Translations under genes and position numbers: made by a program | Assembly (NCBI RefSeq): GCF_014648355.1 | Contig: NZ_BMQY01000001.1 | Span: 1,258,255-1,322,254 of the forward strand | DNA from: Couchioplanes azureus | Lineage (GTDB): Bacteria; Actinomycetota; Actinomycetes; Mycobacteriales; Micromonosporaceae | DNA length: 64,000 nucleotides | Direction of reading: 5' to 3' | Shown: piece by piece, positions 32,224 through 40,259 of the stretch | Position numbering within the stretch: position 1 is the stretch's first letter | Layout of the letters: every line of letters begins with the position of its first letter | Notes under the pieces: generated by a model | Told to the model about the DNA's origin: nothing | Database searches by the model: none | The model's input: only the letters and a program-made list of their open reading frames with translations

Positions 32224-32925
32224 ATGGAGAGCACGGCGAGGCAGGCCGAGCGGCGCGTGCTCGTCGTCGAGGACGAGCCGACGATCGCCGAGTCCGTCGC
32301 CGCCCGGCTGCGCGCCGAGGGCTTCGTCGTCCATCTCGCGGGCGACGGTCCCGGCGCGGTCGAGGCCGCCCGGCGGATCCGGCCCGACGCCGTCGTCCTC
32401 GACGTCATGCTCCCCGGCTTCGACGGTCTCGAGGTGTGCCGCCGCATCCAGGCGGAGCAGCCCGTGCCCGTCCTGATGCTGACCGCCCGCGACGACGAGA
32501 CGGACCTGCTGGTCGGCCTCGCGGTCGGCGCGGACGACTACCTGACCAAACCGTTCTCCATGCGCGAGCTGACCGCCCGGGTGCACGCGCTCCTGCGGCG
32601 GGCGACCCGGGCGGCCGCCCCGGCACCCGAGCCCGAGATGCTGCGCGTCGGGGACCTGGAGATCAATCTCGCCGAGCGCCGGGTGCACCGGGCCGGCGCC
32701 GAGGCCCACCTCACCCCGACCGAGTTCGACCTGCTGGTCCACCTGGCCGGCCGGCCGCGGGCGGTCCAGCCCCGCGAGCGCCTGCTCGCCGACGTCTGGG
32801 GCTGGGCGGACGCCTCCGGCACCAGGACCGTGGACAGCCACATCAAGGGCCTGCGCCGCAAGCTCGGCGCCGACCTCATCCGCACCGTGCACGGCGTCGG
32901 GTACGCGCTGGAGATCGGCCGATGA
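32224..32925 (+). CDS. OmpR/PhoB-family response regulator
   Basis: 233 aa. Receiver with VVEDEPTIAES, Asp60 in VVLDVMLPGFDG, LTARDDE and TKPFSM; winged-helix output domain with LTPTEFDLLVHLAG, RTVDSHIKGLRRKLG and RTVHGVGYALE. Partner kinase starts within its stop codon (ATGA). The ATG follows a weak G-rich stretch. Sits directly after the DnaA-box-like cluster, which falls in its promoter region. Confidence 0.95.
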   Translation: MESTARQAERRVLVVEDEPTIAESVAARLRAEGFVVHLAGDGPGAVEAARRIRPDAVVLDVMLPGFDGLEVCRRIQAEQPVPVLMLTARDDETDLLVGLAVGADDYLTKPFSMRELTARVHALLRRATRAAAPAPEPEMLRVGDLEINLAERRVHRAGAEAHLTPTEFDLLVHLAGRPRAVQPRERLLADVWGWADASGTRTVDSHIKGLRRKLGADLIRTVHGVGYALEIGR

Positions 32926-33965
32926 ACCTGCTGAGACGGGTCCTCGGCTGGCTGCCCCGGCCGCTGGACCCGGTGCGTTCCATCAAGGCGAAGCTGTCCC
33001 TCGCGCTGGGTCTCGCCGGCGGGGTGGGACTGCTGATCTTCTGGTGGAGCATCGACTGGATGCCGGTGGAGCTCTCCTGGTTCGCCATCGCGGTCGCGCT
33101 CGGCCTGGTGACGCTGCAGGTCATGGCGCACGGCGCCACCGTGCCGCTGCGCGAGATGACCGCCGCCGCCCGGGCGATGGCCCGCGGCGACTACACCCGC
33201 CGGGTGCGCGCGACGTCGCGGGACGAGGTCGGCGAGCTGGCCGCCGCGTTCAACCAGATGGCCGCCGACCTGGCCGCCGCCGACCGGCAGCGGCGCGAGC
33301 TCATCGCGAATGTCTCCCATGAGCTGCGGACGCCGATCACCGCCCTGCGCGGCCTGCTGGAGAACATCGTCGACGGCGTCTCCCGCGCGGAGCCGGAGAC
33401 GATGAGAACGGCGCTCAGCCAGACCGAGCGCCTGGGCCGCCTCGTCGCCGAGCTGCTCGACCTGTCCCGCCTGGACGCGGGCGTGGTGCCGATGGCCCAC
33501 GACCCGATCGAGCTGCGCGAGTTCCTCGACGACGTGGTCCGTGAGGCGCGGGTGAACGCCGGCGGGGCCGGCCACGACGTCCGGTTCGAGCTGGCCGTCC
33601 CGCGGATCCGCCTCACCGGTGACCGCGAGCGCCTCCACCAGGTCTTCGCCAACCTGCTCGACAACGCCACCCGGCACAGCCCGCCGGGCGGCACGGTGAC
33701 CGTCCGCGCGGAGCGCCACGACGACCACGTCCTGATCGCCGTGACGGACGAGGGCGAGGGCATCCCACCCGCCGACCGGGAACGGGTCTTCGAACGCTTC
33801 ACCCGGGGCGAACGAGCCCAGGACGGCGGCACCGGCCTGGGGCTGGCCATCGCCCACTGGGTGGTGCAGCTGCACAACGGCACGATCGCCGTCGCGGAGC
33901 CGCCGGCCGGAAGGGCGCGCCCCGGCTGCCACATCCACGTTTCGCTTCCCCTCCACCCGGCTTGA
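32922..33965 (+). CDS. HAMP-domain sensor histidine kinase
   Basis: 347 aa. Two close membrane helices (residues ~27-43 and ~50-70) with almost no extracellular loop, HAMP linker (PLREMTAAARAMARGDYTRR), dimerisation helix with His133 in NVSHELRTP, N box FANLLDNATRHSP, DEGEGIP and GGTGLGLAIAHWVV. With so short an external loop it probably senses within the membrane or a membrane partner; the DUF4173 membrane protein next door is a candidate. The last ~18 codons lie in a 58-bp tandem duplication. Confidence 0.94.
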   Translation: MNLLRRVLGWLPRPLDPVRSIKAKLSLALGLAGGVGLLIFWWSIDWMPVELSWFAIAVALGLVTLQVMAHGATVPLREMTAAARAMARGDYTRRVRATSRDEVGELAAAFNQMAADLAAADRQRRELIANVSHELRTPITALRGLLENIVDGVSRAEPETMRTALSQTERLGRLVAELLDLSRLDAGVVPMAHDPIELREFLDDVVREARVNAGGAGHDVRFELAVPRIRLTGDRERLHQVFANLLDNATRHSPPGGTVTVRAERHDDHVLIAVTDEGEGIPPADRERVFERFTRGERAQDGGTGLGLAIAHWVVQLHNGTIAVAEPPAGRARPGCHIHVSLPLHPA

Positions 33966-34028
33966 TCCACGGGCGCGCCCGGCTGACACATCCACTCTTC
34001 GCTTTCCCCTCCACCCGGCTCGATCCGC
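33913..34028 (+). repeat. 58-bp tandem duplication over the kinase stop codon
   Basis: Two adjacent imperfect copies, 33913-33970 and 33971-34028, both running from GGGCGCGCCC to GATCC(A/G)C. The first encodes the kinase C terminus and stop; the second is non-coding and ends right at the AGGAG site of the next gene. Several substitutions and compensating 1-bp indels separate them, so it is not brand-new. Confidence 0.85.
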
Positions 34029-34040
34029 AGGAGACGACGC

Positions 34041-35879
34041 ATGCCCACGAACCCCTCACCCCGGCAGCAACCAGCCCCCGCCGACCCCGGCGCCGCGACG
34101 GACCAGCCGGCTCCGGACCATCCGACCACCGAGCCGGACAAAACGGCTGGGACCCGCCCGGCGACCCCACCGGGGCCGCCGGCACAGCCGGGGGCGGTTG
34201 CCCAGCAGCGGGCGCTTCCGGCCGGGGATGGGCGGCCGGGTTCGGCCGGCGGTGTGCGGCCGGGTCCGGCCGGGGGTGTGCGGCCGGGTCCGGCCGGGGG
34301 TGTGCGGCCGGGTCCGGCCGGGGGTGTGCGGCCGGGTCCGGCCGTAGCGCCGCTCTTCGGTCCGTGGGCCGACACCTCCCTCTTCGGCAGGCGCTGGCCC
34401 GGCCCGGGCCGCTCCGCCTCGCCCGCGGCGGGTGCCGCCGTCCTGGCGGCCGCCGGCGTCGCGGCGCTCGCCGTGCCCCTGGACCGCGCCGGTGTGGGCT
34501 GGTCCGTCGCCGCGGTGGCGGGTGTCCTGGCCCTGATCGTCGCGCGGATGCTGGCGGCGAAGCCCGGGCCCACCGCACCCCGGCCGCTGGTGAGCTGGCA
34601 ACCCCGGGCCCTGGGCAACGCCCGCTTCCTGTGGTCGGCCGCGACGGTCGCCCTGCTCGCCGTCGGCACCTTCCGCGCCGCCGGATGGCTGTTCGTGCTC
34701 TGCCTGTTCACGGCGTGCTTCACCGGCATCCTCGCCGTCGCGGGCGGCCGGTCCGCCCGGGGCATGGCGCTGGCCGTCTTCCTCGCTCCCTTCGCCGGGT
34801 TGCGAGCGCTGCCCTGGCTCACGCGCGGCCTGACCACGCAACGCCGCGGCGCGGGCCGGTCGCGGCTCGTCGCGACCACCGCCGTCTCGGTGCTCCTGCT
34901 CATCGTCTTCGGGTCGCTGTTCGCCTCCGCGGACGCGGCATTCGCCCGCATCGTCACGGCGGTCGTGCCCGACGTCGACGCCGGGACGGTCACCCGGTGG
35001 ATCTTCGTCTTCGCGGTGACGACCTTCGCCCTCGGCGGCGCCGCGTTCCTGCGGGCCGCGCCGCCCGACCTAGGATCGGCCGGCGGCGCGGCCCGCCGGG
35101 TGACCCGGCTGGAATGGGCCATCCCGTTGTCCCTGCTCGTCCTGCTCTTCGCGCTCTTCGTGGGGGTGCAGCTCACCGTCCTCTTCGGAGGCGCCGGGCA
35201 CGTCCTCGCCAAGGGCCTCACCTACGCCGAGTACGCCCGCAGCGGCTTCTGGCAGCTCCTCGTCGTCACCGGCCTGACCCTGCCCGTACTGGCCGGCGCG
35301 GCCCGGTGGGCGCCGCGCGGCACGCGTACCGACCGGGTGCTGATCCGCGCGGTCCTCGGCACGCTGGCCGCGCTCACCCTCGTCATCGTGGCGTCGGCGT
35401 TGCACCGCATGGACCTCTACGCCGACACGTACGGCCTGACCCGGCTGCGCGTCCTGGTGGCCCTCTGCGAACTGTGGCTGGGCGTCGTCTTCCTGCTCGT
35501 CCTCGGCGCCGGTGTGCGACTGCGGGCGGCATGGCTGCCCCGCACCGTGGTGGCCGCGGGTGTCCTGGCCCTGCTCGGCCTCGCCGCCGCCAACCCCGAC
35601 CGCCTCATCGCGGACCACAACGTCACCCGGTACGAGAAGACCGGAAAGATCGACACGTCGTACCTGTCGCAGCTCTCCGCCGACGCGGTGCCGGCGCTCG
35701 ACCGCCTCCCCGCCTCCTCGCGCGACTGTGCCCTCGGTCCGATCGCGGTGGACCTCGACATCGACCCGGACGACTGGCGGGGCTGGAACCTGGGCCGCCA
35801 GCAGGCTCGCGAGACGCTGGCGAAGAAACCGGCAACCGTGAACCGGGGCTGCACCGGGTCCACCCCGGCGAACTGGTGA
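34041..35879 (+). CDS. DUF4173 (DUF4153-like) polytopic membrane protein
   Basis: 612 aa. ATG follows AGGAG at 7 nt. The first ~115 residues are Pro/Gly/Ala-rich and disordered, including four GGVRPGPA repeats, followed by about ten membrane helices and a hydrophilic C terminus (YEKTGKIDTSYLSQLSADAV...). The VTRYEKTGKIDTSYL and LYADTYGLTRLRV blocks are typical of DUF4173, often found beside two-component systems in actinobacteria. Function unknown; possible regulator or transporter working with the HAMP kinase upstream. Confidence 0.85.
   Translation: MPTNPSPRQQPAPADPGAATDQPAPDHPTTEPDKTAGTRPATPPGPPAQPGAVAQQRALPAGDGRPGSAGGVRPGPAGGVRPGPAGGVRPGPAGGVRPGPAVAPLFGPWADTSLFGRRWPGPGRSASPAAGAAVLAAAGVAALAVPLDRAGVGWSVAAVAGVLALIVARMLAAKPGPTAPRPLVSWQPRALGNARFLWSAATVALLAVGTFRAAGWLFVLCLFTACFTGILAVAGGRSARGMALAVFLAPFAGLRALPWLTRGLTTQRRGAGRSRLVATTAVSVLLLIVFGSLFASADAAFARIVTAVVPDVDAGTVTRWIFVFAVTTFALGGAAFLRAAPPDLGSAGGAARRVTRLEWAIPLSLLVLLFALFVGVQLTVLFGGAGHVLAKGLTYAEYARSGFWQLLVVTGLTLPVLAGAARWAPRGTRTDRVLIRAVLGTLAALTLVIVASALHRMDLYADTYGLTRLRVLVALCELWLGVVFLLVLGAGVRLRAAWLPRTVVAAGVLALLGLAAANPDRLIADHNVTRYEKTGKIDTSYLSQLSADAVPALDRLPASSRDCALGPIAVDLDIDPDDWRGWNLGRQQARETLAKKPATVNRGCTGSTPANW
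34251..34344 (+). repeat. 24-bp in-frame tandem repeat, about four copies
   Basis: Unit GGTGTGCGGCCGGGTCCGGC plus CGGG, starting at 34251, 34275, 34299 and 34323, nearly identical. Encodes the repeated octapeptide GVRPGPAG in the disordered N terminus of the DUF4173 protein; length is likely to vary between strains. Confidence 0.9.
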
Positions 35880-35886
35880 GATTGCC

Positions 35887-35914
35887 TTGACTTTGCCGCC
35901 GGAGCGGCAAGACT
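35887..35914 (+). promoter_or_regulatory. Promoter with hairpin in the spacer, before first DUF485 gene
   Basis: TTGACT (35887-35892) and AAGACT (35909-35914) are 16 bp apart and the -10 ends 7 nt before the ATG at 35922. The spacer is mostly one inverted repeat, TTGCCGC-CGGA-GCGGCAA (35893-35910), which could be an operator or the terminator of the preceding gene. Confidence 0.45.
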
Positions 35915-35921
35915 GCCGGTC

Positions 35922-36635
35922 ATGAACGACGACCCGGGAGCAGCGGGCAAACCGCCCCGCACCCGGGTCGTGCTCGGCGAGGCGGCCCGCCGTAAGTCGG
36001 CCGTTTCCGCCCGCCGTACATCCCCGGACCACTCCCGCAACGCCGTGCCGGAGCCGGACGCGGGCGGGCGCAGGGATGCGGCGGCCGCCAACGCGAGCCA
36101 CGCGGCCGGACAAGCCCGGCGGCCCCTCACGGACCCGGGTCGGCTCGGGCCACCGAATCCGAGCCGGCCCACGGCAGCGGACCCGGGCCGGTCCGGGACA
36201 GCGGAGTCGGTCCGGCCGCCGGCGGCGGACCCCAACCGGCCCGCGGCGGCGGAGCGGGTCCGGTCCGCGGCGGCGGACCCGGGCCGGCGCGGGGGAGCGG
36301 AGCCGGCGCGGCGGTCCGCCTATGATCCGGCCCGCGCGGATCTGGCCGAGCAGACGCCCGTGGGCGAGGCCCTGGTGAAGGGGCTGGTCCGGGCCCAGCT
36401 CGCGCTGGCGGTCCGGCTGAGCCTGGTCGTCGTGGCCGGCCTGGGTGCCTTGCCGCTGCTGTTCGCGGTGGCTCCCGCCGTCGGCCAGGTCAAGGTCCTG
36501 GGCGTGCACCTGCCGTGGCTGCTGCTCGGGTTCCTCTCGTTCCCCTTCCTGGTGGCGGTGGGCTGGGCGTACGTGCGCTGGGCCGAACGCAACGAACAGG
36601 ACTTCACCGCCGTCATCCGCAGGCCCGAGGCGTGA
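35922..36635 (+). CDS. DUF485-like membrane protein with long disordered N terminus
   Basis: 237 aa. Residues 1-145 are a low-complexity Pro/Arg/Ala tail with loose repeats (ADPGR/ADPNR). The C-terminal ~90 residues form two membrane helices (SLVVVAGLGALPLLFAV and LPWLLLGFLSFPFLVAVGW) ending YVRWAERNEQDFTAVI, the DUF485/YjcH layout, though weaker than the second copy at 43666. Such proteins are encoded immediately before acetate/pyruvate symporters; here the stop overlaps the symporter start (GTGA). Confidence 0.7.
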   Translation: MNDDPGAAGKPPRTRVVLGEAARRKSAVSARRTSPDHSRNAVPEPDAGGRRDAAAANASHAAGQARRPLTDPGRLGPPNPSRPTAADPGRSGTAESVRPPAADPNRPAAAERVRSAAADPGRRGGAEPARRSAYDPARADLAEQTPVGEALVKGLVRAQLALAVRLSLVVVAGLGALPLLFAVAPAVGQVKVLGVHLPWLLLGFLSFPFLVAVGWAYVRWAERNEQDFTAVIRRPEA

Positions 36636-38257
36636 ACCCGTACGTCGTTCCGGGCCTCGTCGTGGTCGTCCTGGTCACCGTCGGCATCGGCGCGTACGGG
36701 CTGCGGTTCGCCCGGACCACCTCGGACTTCCTGGTGGCCTCCCGGTCGGTGAGCCCGGCCTGGAACGCCGCCGCCATCGGTGGCGAGTACCTTTCCGCCG
36801 CCTCCTTCCTGGGCGTCGCCGGGCTCGTCCTGCGGTACGGCGTCGATGTTCTCTGGTATCCGGTCGGTTTCGCGGCCGGCTACCTGGCCCTGCTGCTGTT
36901 CGTCGCGGCACCGCTGCGCCGGTCCGGCGCCTTCACCCTGCCCGACTTCTGCCAGGTTCGGCTGCGCTCGCCGCTGCTGCGCCGCCTGGCCACCGTCTTC
37001 GTCGTCTTCATCGGCTGCCTCTACCTGGTGCCGCAGCTGCAGGGCGCGGGCCTCACGTTCACGACGGTCACCGGCGGCCGGTACGAGTGGGGTGCGCTGC
37101 TGGTCGGGCTGGTGGTCACCGCCAACGTCGCCCTGGGCGGGATGCGGGCCATCACGTTCGTGCAGGCGTTCCAATACTGGCTCAAGCTGACGGCTCTGGC
37201 CGTACCGGTCGTCTTCCTGGCGTTGCAGTGGCAGTCGGACGGACGCCCGGCGGTCACGCCGCCGGCCGGGCCGGTCTTCTCGGCGGTGACGACCGTCGTG
37301 ATCGAGGAGGATGCGCTCCTGGACGGCGCGGTCCGGGTGCACAAAGGCGACGAACTGACCTTCGCGCCGGGCGATCCGGTGCCCCGGGTCAGCTCGGTCG
37401 ACGACCACCGCGGCGCGGCCTGGCTGTTGCCGGGCGGCGAGGCCGGTCTCTTCGCGACGTACTCGCTGATCCTGGCGACGTTCCTGGGCACGATGGGACT
37501 GCCGCACGTGCTGGTGCGCTTCTACACCAATCCGGACGGTGCGTCGGCGCGCCGCACGACGCTGGTCGTACTGGCTCTGGTGGGGCTCTTCTACCTGCTG
37601 CCGACCCTGTACGGAGTCCTCGGCCGCATCTACACGCCGCAGCTGCTGATGACCGGGCGCACGGACGCCGTGGTGCTCGTGCTGCCGGAAGCGGCGCTGG
37701 GCGGGGGTCATCTGGGCCAGTTCCTCGGCGCCCTGGTGACCGCGGGTGCGCTGGCGGCGTTCCTGTCCACGTCGTCGGGCCTGCTGACCAGCGTCGCCGG
37801 GGTGGTCTTCACCGACATCCTGCACGCCGAGCGGGGTGGGTCGGTGCGGGACTTCCGCGTCGCCACGGTGCTGGCGGCGGTCGTACCGCTGGCGCTCTCG
37901 GTCCATGTGGCCGACATGGACGTGTCGCGGGTCGTGGGGCTGGCGTTCGCCGTGGCCGCCTCCAGCTTCTGCCCGCTGCTGGTGCTCGGCATCTGGTGGC
38001 GCGGGCTGACCGACGCCGGCGCGGCGGCCGGGATCGTTGCCGGCGGCGGCGCGGCCATGGCGGCGGTGCTACTGACAGTGATGGGGCCGCCGCTGAGCGG
38101 CTGGCAGGGCGAGCTGATCGGACAGCCCGCGGCGTGGACTGTGCCACTCGCTTTCGCGGTCATGGTGGGGGGTTCACTGCTGACAAAGCGCCGTATTCCG
38201 GCAGATGTCGGTGCGACCATGCTGCGCCTGCACGCCCCCGAGTCGTTGCGGCTCTGA
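36632..38257 (+). CDS. Sodium:solute symporter, ActP/MctP-like (copy 1)
   Basis: 541 aa SSS-family transporter with about 13 membrane helices. SDFLVASRSVSPAWNAAAIGGEYLSAASFLG is the conserved first-helix region (read in parts), MRAITFVQAFQYWLK and LILATFLGTMGLPHVLVRFYT are diagnostic of cation/acetate symporters. An extracellular insertion at about 215-265 carries VIEEDALLDGAVRVHKGDEL. It probably imports short monocarboxylates with Na+ or H+. GTG overlaps the DUF485 stop. Only moderately similar to copy 2 at 44103, so an old paralog. Confidence 0.9.
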   Translation: MNPYVVPGLVVVVLVTVGIGAYGLRFARTTSDFLVASRSVSPAWNAAAIGGEYLSAASFLGVAGLVLRYGVDVLWYPVGFAAGYLALLLFVAAPLRRSGAFTLPDFCQVRLRSPLLRRLATVFVVFIGCLYLVPQLQGAGLTFTTVTGGRYEWGALLVGLVVTANVALGGMRAITFVQAFQYWLKLTALAVPVVFLALQWQSDGRPAVTPPAGPVFSAVTTVVIEEDALLDGAVRVHKGDELTFAPGDPVPRVSSVDDHRGAAWLLPGGEAGLFATYSLILATFLGTMGLPHVLVRFYTNPDGASARRTTLVVLALVGLFYLLPTLYGVLGRIYTPQLLMTGRTDAVVLVLPEAALGGGHLGQFLGALVTAGALAAFLSTSSGLLTSVAGVVFTDILHAERGGSVRDFRVATVLAAVVPLALSVHVADMDVSRVVGLAFAVAASSFCPLLVLGIWWRGLTDAGAAAGIVAGGGAAMAAVLLTVMGPPLSGWQGELIGQPAAWTVPLAFAVMVGGSLLTKRRIPADVGATMLRLHAPESLRL

Positions 38258-38263
38258 TTTTTT
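38239..38263 (+). terminator. Weak intrinsic terminator
   Basis: GAGTC-GTTGC-GGCTC short stem at the end of the symporter gene, followed by TGATTTTTT. The six-T run is unusual in this GC-rich window. Confidence 0.45.
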
Positions 38264-38351
38264 AGGAAAGTTTTCTGAACCCTTCGGTGCCGACCCTCCG
38301 TACATAACGATGCTGCAACGGGGCAGTTCGTCGAACGAGAAGGAGCGGTGT

Positions 38352-39401
38352 ATGTACCGGAGAAGCAGAATGACCGGCCGGACCCGCAAGGTGCTGATCG
38401 GTGTCGCCGCCGCGGCCCTCGCCGGCGGCGCCTTCGCCGTCAGTACGGGATTGAGTAGCGCGGGAGAGAGCTGCGCCGGACTCGACACCGCCCTGCAGAA
38501 CAACCTCAACTTCATCGCCGCGCAGAAGGCCAGCCCGGACGCGCAGTCCGAGGCGCGGATCGCGAACCGGCAGGCGGTGGTCGACCTGATCAACCAGCGC
38601 CGCGCGACCGCGGGCTGCACCGGCGACGTGCAGGCCCAGCCCCAGCAGGGCAACGGGCAAGGCCAGGGCCAGGGTCAAGGCCAAGGCCAAGGCCAGGGCC
38701 AGGGCCAGGGCCAGGGCCAGGGCCAGGGCAACGGGCAGGGTCAGGGTCAGGGCGGCGCCGGCGAGGTCGTCTGCAAGGGCTCGACGGTCACCCTCTCCGG
38801 CGAGGGCGGCGCCCCGGCCGCATCCAGCGGCACCTTCCCGATCGGCACCACCCTCAAGGTGACCAACCTGGACAACAACAAGAGCACCACGGTCAAGGTC
38901 GCCAGCACCTCCGGCAGCTGCGTCCTGCTGAACAACGCCGCCTTCGAGCAGGTTCGCGAGCAGGGCAAGAACCTCATTCGCCGCGCCGTCATCGAGCGCG
39001 TGGGCGGCAACGCCCAGGGCCAGGGTCAGAACCAGGGCGGTAACCAGGGCCAGGGTCAGAACCAGGGCCAGGGCGGCAACCAGGGCCAGGGCCAGGGCCA
39101 GAACCAGGGCCAGGGCGGCAACCAGGGCCAGGGTCAGGGCCAGGGCGGCGCCGGCGAGGTGGTCTGCAAGGGCTCGACGGTCACTCTCTCCGGCGAGGGC
39201 GGCGCCCCGGCCGCATCCAGCGGCACCTTCCCGATCGGCACCACCCTCAAGGTGACCAACCTGGACAACAACAAGAGCACCACGGTCAAGGTCGCCAGCA
39301 CCTCCGGCAGCTGCGTCCTGCTGAACAACGCCGCCTTCGAGCAGGTTCGCGAGGCGGGCAAGTTCCTCATTCGCCGCGCCGTGATCGAACGCGTGGGCTG
39401 A
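38352..39401 (+). CDS. Secreted protein with two near-identical DPBB-like domains and Gly-Gln linkers
   Basis: 349 aa. ATG follows AAGGAG. Signal sequence (RKVLIGVAAAALAGGAFAVS), a short helical region with cysteines (SCAGLD...AGCTGD), a Gly-Gln linker, an ~83-residue domain, a Gly-Gln-Asn linker, and a second almost identical copy of the domain. Each domain contains VVCKGSTVTLSGEGGAP, FPIGTTLKVTNLDNNKSTTV and SGSCVLLNNAAFEQVRE, resembling the double-psi beta-barrel of RlpA/expansin-like proteins ('GT.l.VTN..ng...v.V') but without their catalytic Asp. The two cysteines per domain may pair. Probably wall-associated; function unknown. Confidence 0.75.
   Translation: MYRRSRMTGRTRKVLIGVAAAALAGGAFAVSTGLSSAGESCAGLDTALQNNLNFIAAQKASPDAQSEARIANRQAVVDLINQRRATAGCTGDVQAQPQQGNGQGQGQGQGQGQGQGQGQGQGQGQGNGQGQGQGGAGEVVCKGSTVTLSGEGGAPAASSGTFPIGTTLKVTNLDNNKSTTVKVASTSGSCVLLNNAAFEQVREQGKNLIRRAVIERVGGNAQGQGQNQGGNQGQGQNQGQGGNQGQGQGQNQGQGGNQGQGQGQGGAGEVVCKGSTVTLSGEGGAPAASSGTFPIGTTLKVTNLDNNKSTTVKVASTSGSCVLLNNAAFEQVREAGKFLIRRAVIERVG
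38642..38755 (+). repeat. Gly-Gln hexanucleotide repeat
   Basis: Run of GGCCAG/GGTCAG/GGCCAA units coding (GQ)n with occasional Asn, within the secreted two-domain protein. Highly slippage-prone. Confidence 0.85.
39013..39150 (+). repeat. Gly-Gln-Asn repeat, second linker
   Basis: Second low-complexity linker of the same gene, units such as GGCCAGGGTCAGAACCAG coding GQGQNQ and GGNQGQGQ. Related to but not identical with the first linker. Confidence 0.85.
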
Positions 39402-39482
39402 ACGCGGTAACGCTGTGAGGAATCGGCCCGGGCCACCCGCAGGGGTAGCCCGGCCCGCCTTCTCCTATTAGGTTCTCCGGCT

Positions 39483-40259
39483 ATGACCGTCCCCCATCAG
39501 CGCTCGAACTCCGAACCGGCGCTGGCGGTGCACGGCCTGATGAAGCGATTCGACACAAAGGTCGCGGTTGCCGGAATTGATGTCGAGGTCCCGGCCGGAT
39601 CCTTCTTCGGCCTGCTCGGTCCGAACGGCGCCGGCAAGACCACGACGCTGTCCATGGCGGTCGGTCTGCTGCGGCCCGACGCGGGCCAGGTGCGGATCCT
39701 CGGCTACGACGTCTGGGCCGACCCGGTCGCGGCCAAGGCCCGGATCGGCGTGCTGCCCGACGGCGTCCGCCTCTTCGACCGGCTCACCGGCACCGAGCTG
39801 CTCGCGTACCACGGGATGCTGCGCGGCATGGACGCCGACGAGGTCGACCGGCGCAGCACCGAGCTGATGGACGTCCTGGAGCTGGGCGTCGGCAACCGCA
39901 CGCTGGTGGTCGACTATTCCGCCGGGATGAAGAAGAAGATCGGCCTCGCCTGCGCGCTGCTGCACGCGCCGCGGCTGCTCGTGCTGGACGAGCCGTTCGA
40001 GGCCGTCGACCCGGTCTCCGCCGCCCTGATCCGCGACATCCTGCACCGGTACGTGGCCGGCGGCGGCACCGTGGTCTTCTCGAGTCACGTCATGGCGGTC
40101 GTCGAGCGGCTCTGCAGCCACGTCGCGATCATGGCGGAGGGCGCCATCCGGGTGCGCGGCACGCTGGCCGAGGTCCGCGGGGAGCGCTCGCTGGAGGACG
40201 TGTTCGTCGAGGTGGTCGGCGGGCGTACGGCGACCGGCTCGGAACTCGCGTGGCTGTGA
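39483..40259 (+). CDS. ABC transporter ATP-binding protein
   Basis: 258 aa exporter-type ATPase (CcmA/NodI/drug-ABC subgroup). Walker A GPNGAGKTT (about residue 45), Q-loop region replaced by GVLPDGVRLFD, signature YSAGMKKKIGLA (the C motif varies from LSGGQ), Walker B LLVLDEPFEAVD, and the His switch in FSSHVM. TAGGTT ends 8 nt before the ATG. Coupled to the permease by a GTGA overlap. Confidence 0.94.
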   Translation: MTVPHQRSNSEPALAVHGLMKRFDTKVAVAGIDVEVPAGSFFGLLGPNGAGKTTTLSMAVGLLRPDAGQVRILGYDVWADPVAAKARIGVLPDGVRLFDRLTGTELLAYHGMLRGMDADEVDRRSTELMDVLELGVGNRTLVVDYSAGMKKKIGLACALLHAPRLLVLDEPFEAVDPVSAALIRDILHRYVAGGGTVVFSSHVMAVVERLCSHVAIMAEGAIRVRGTLAEVRGERSLEDVFVEVVGGRTATGSELAWL

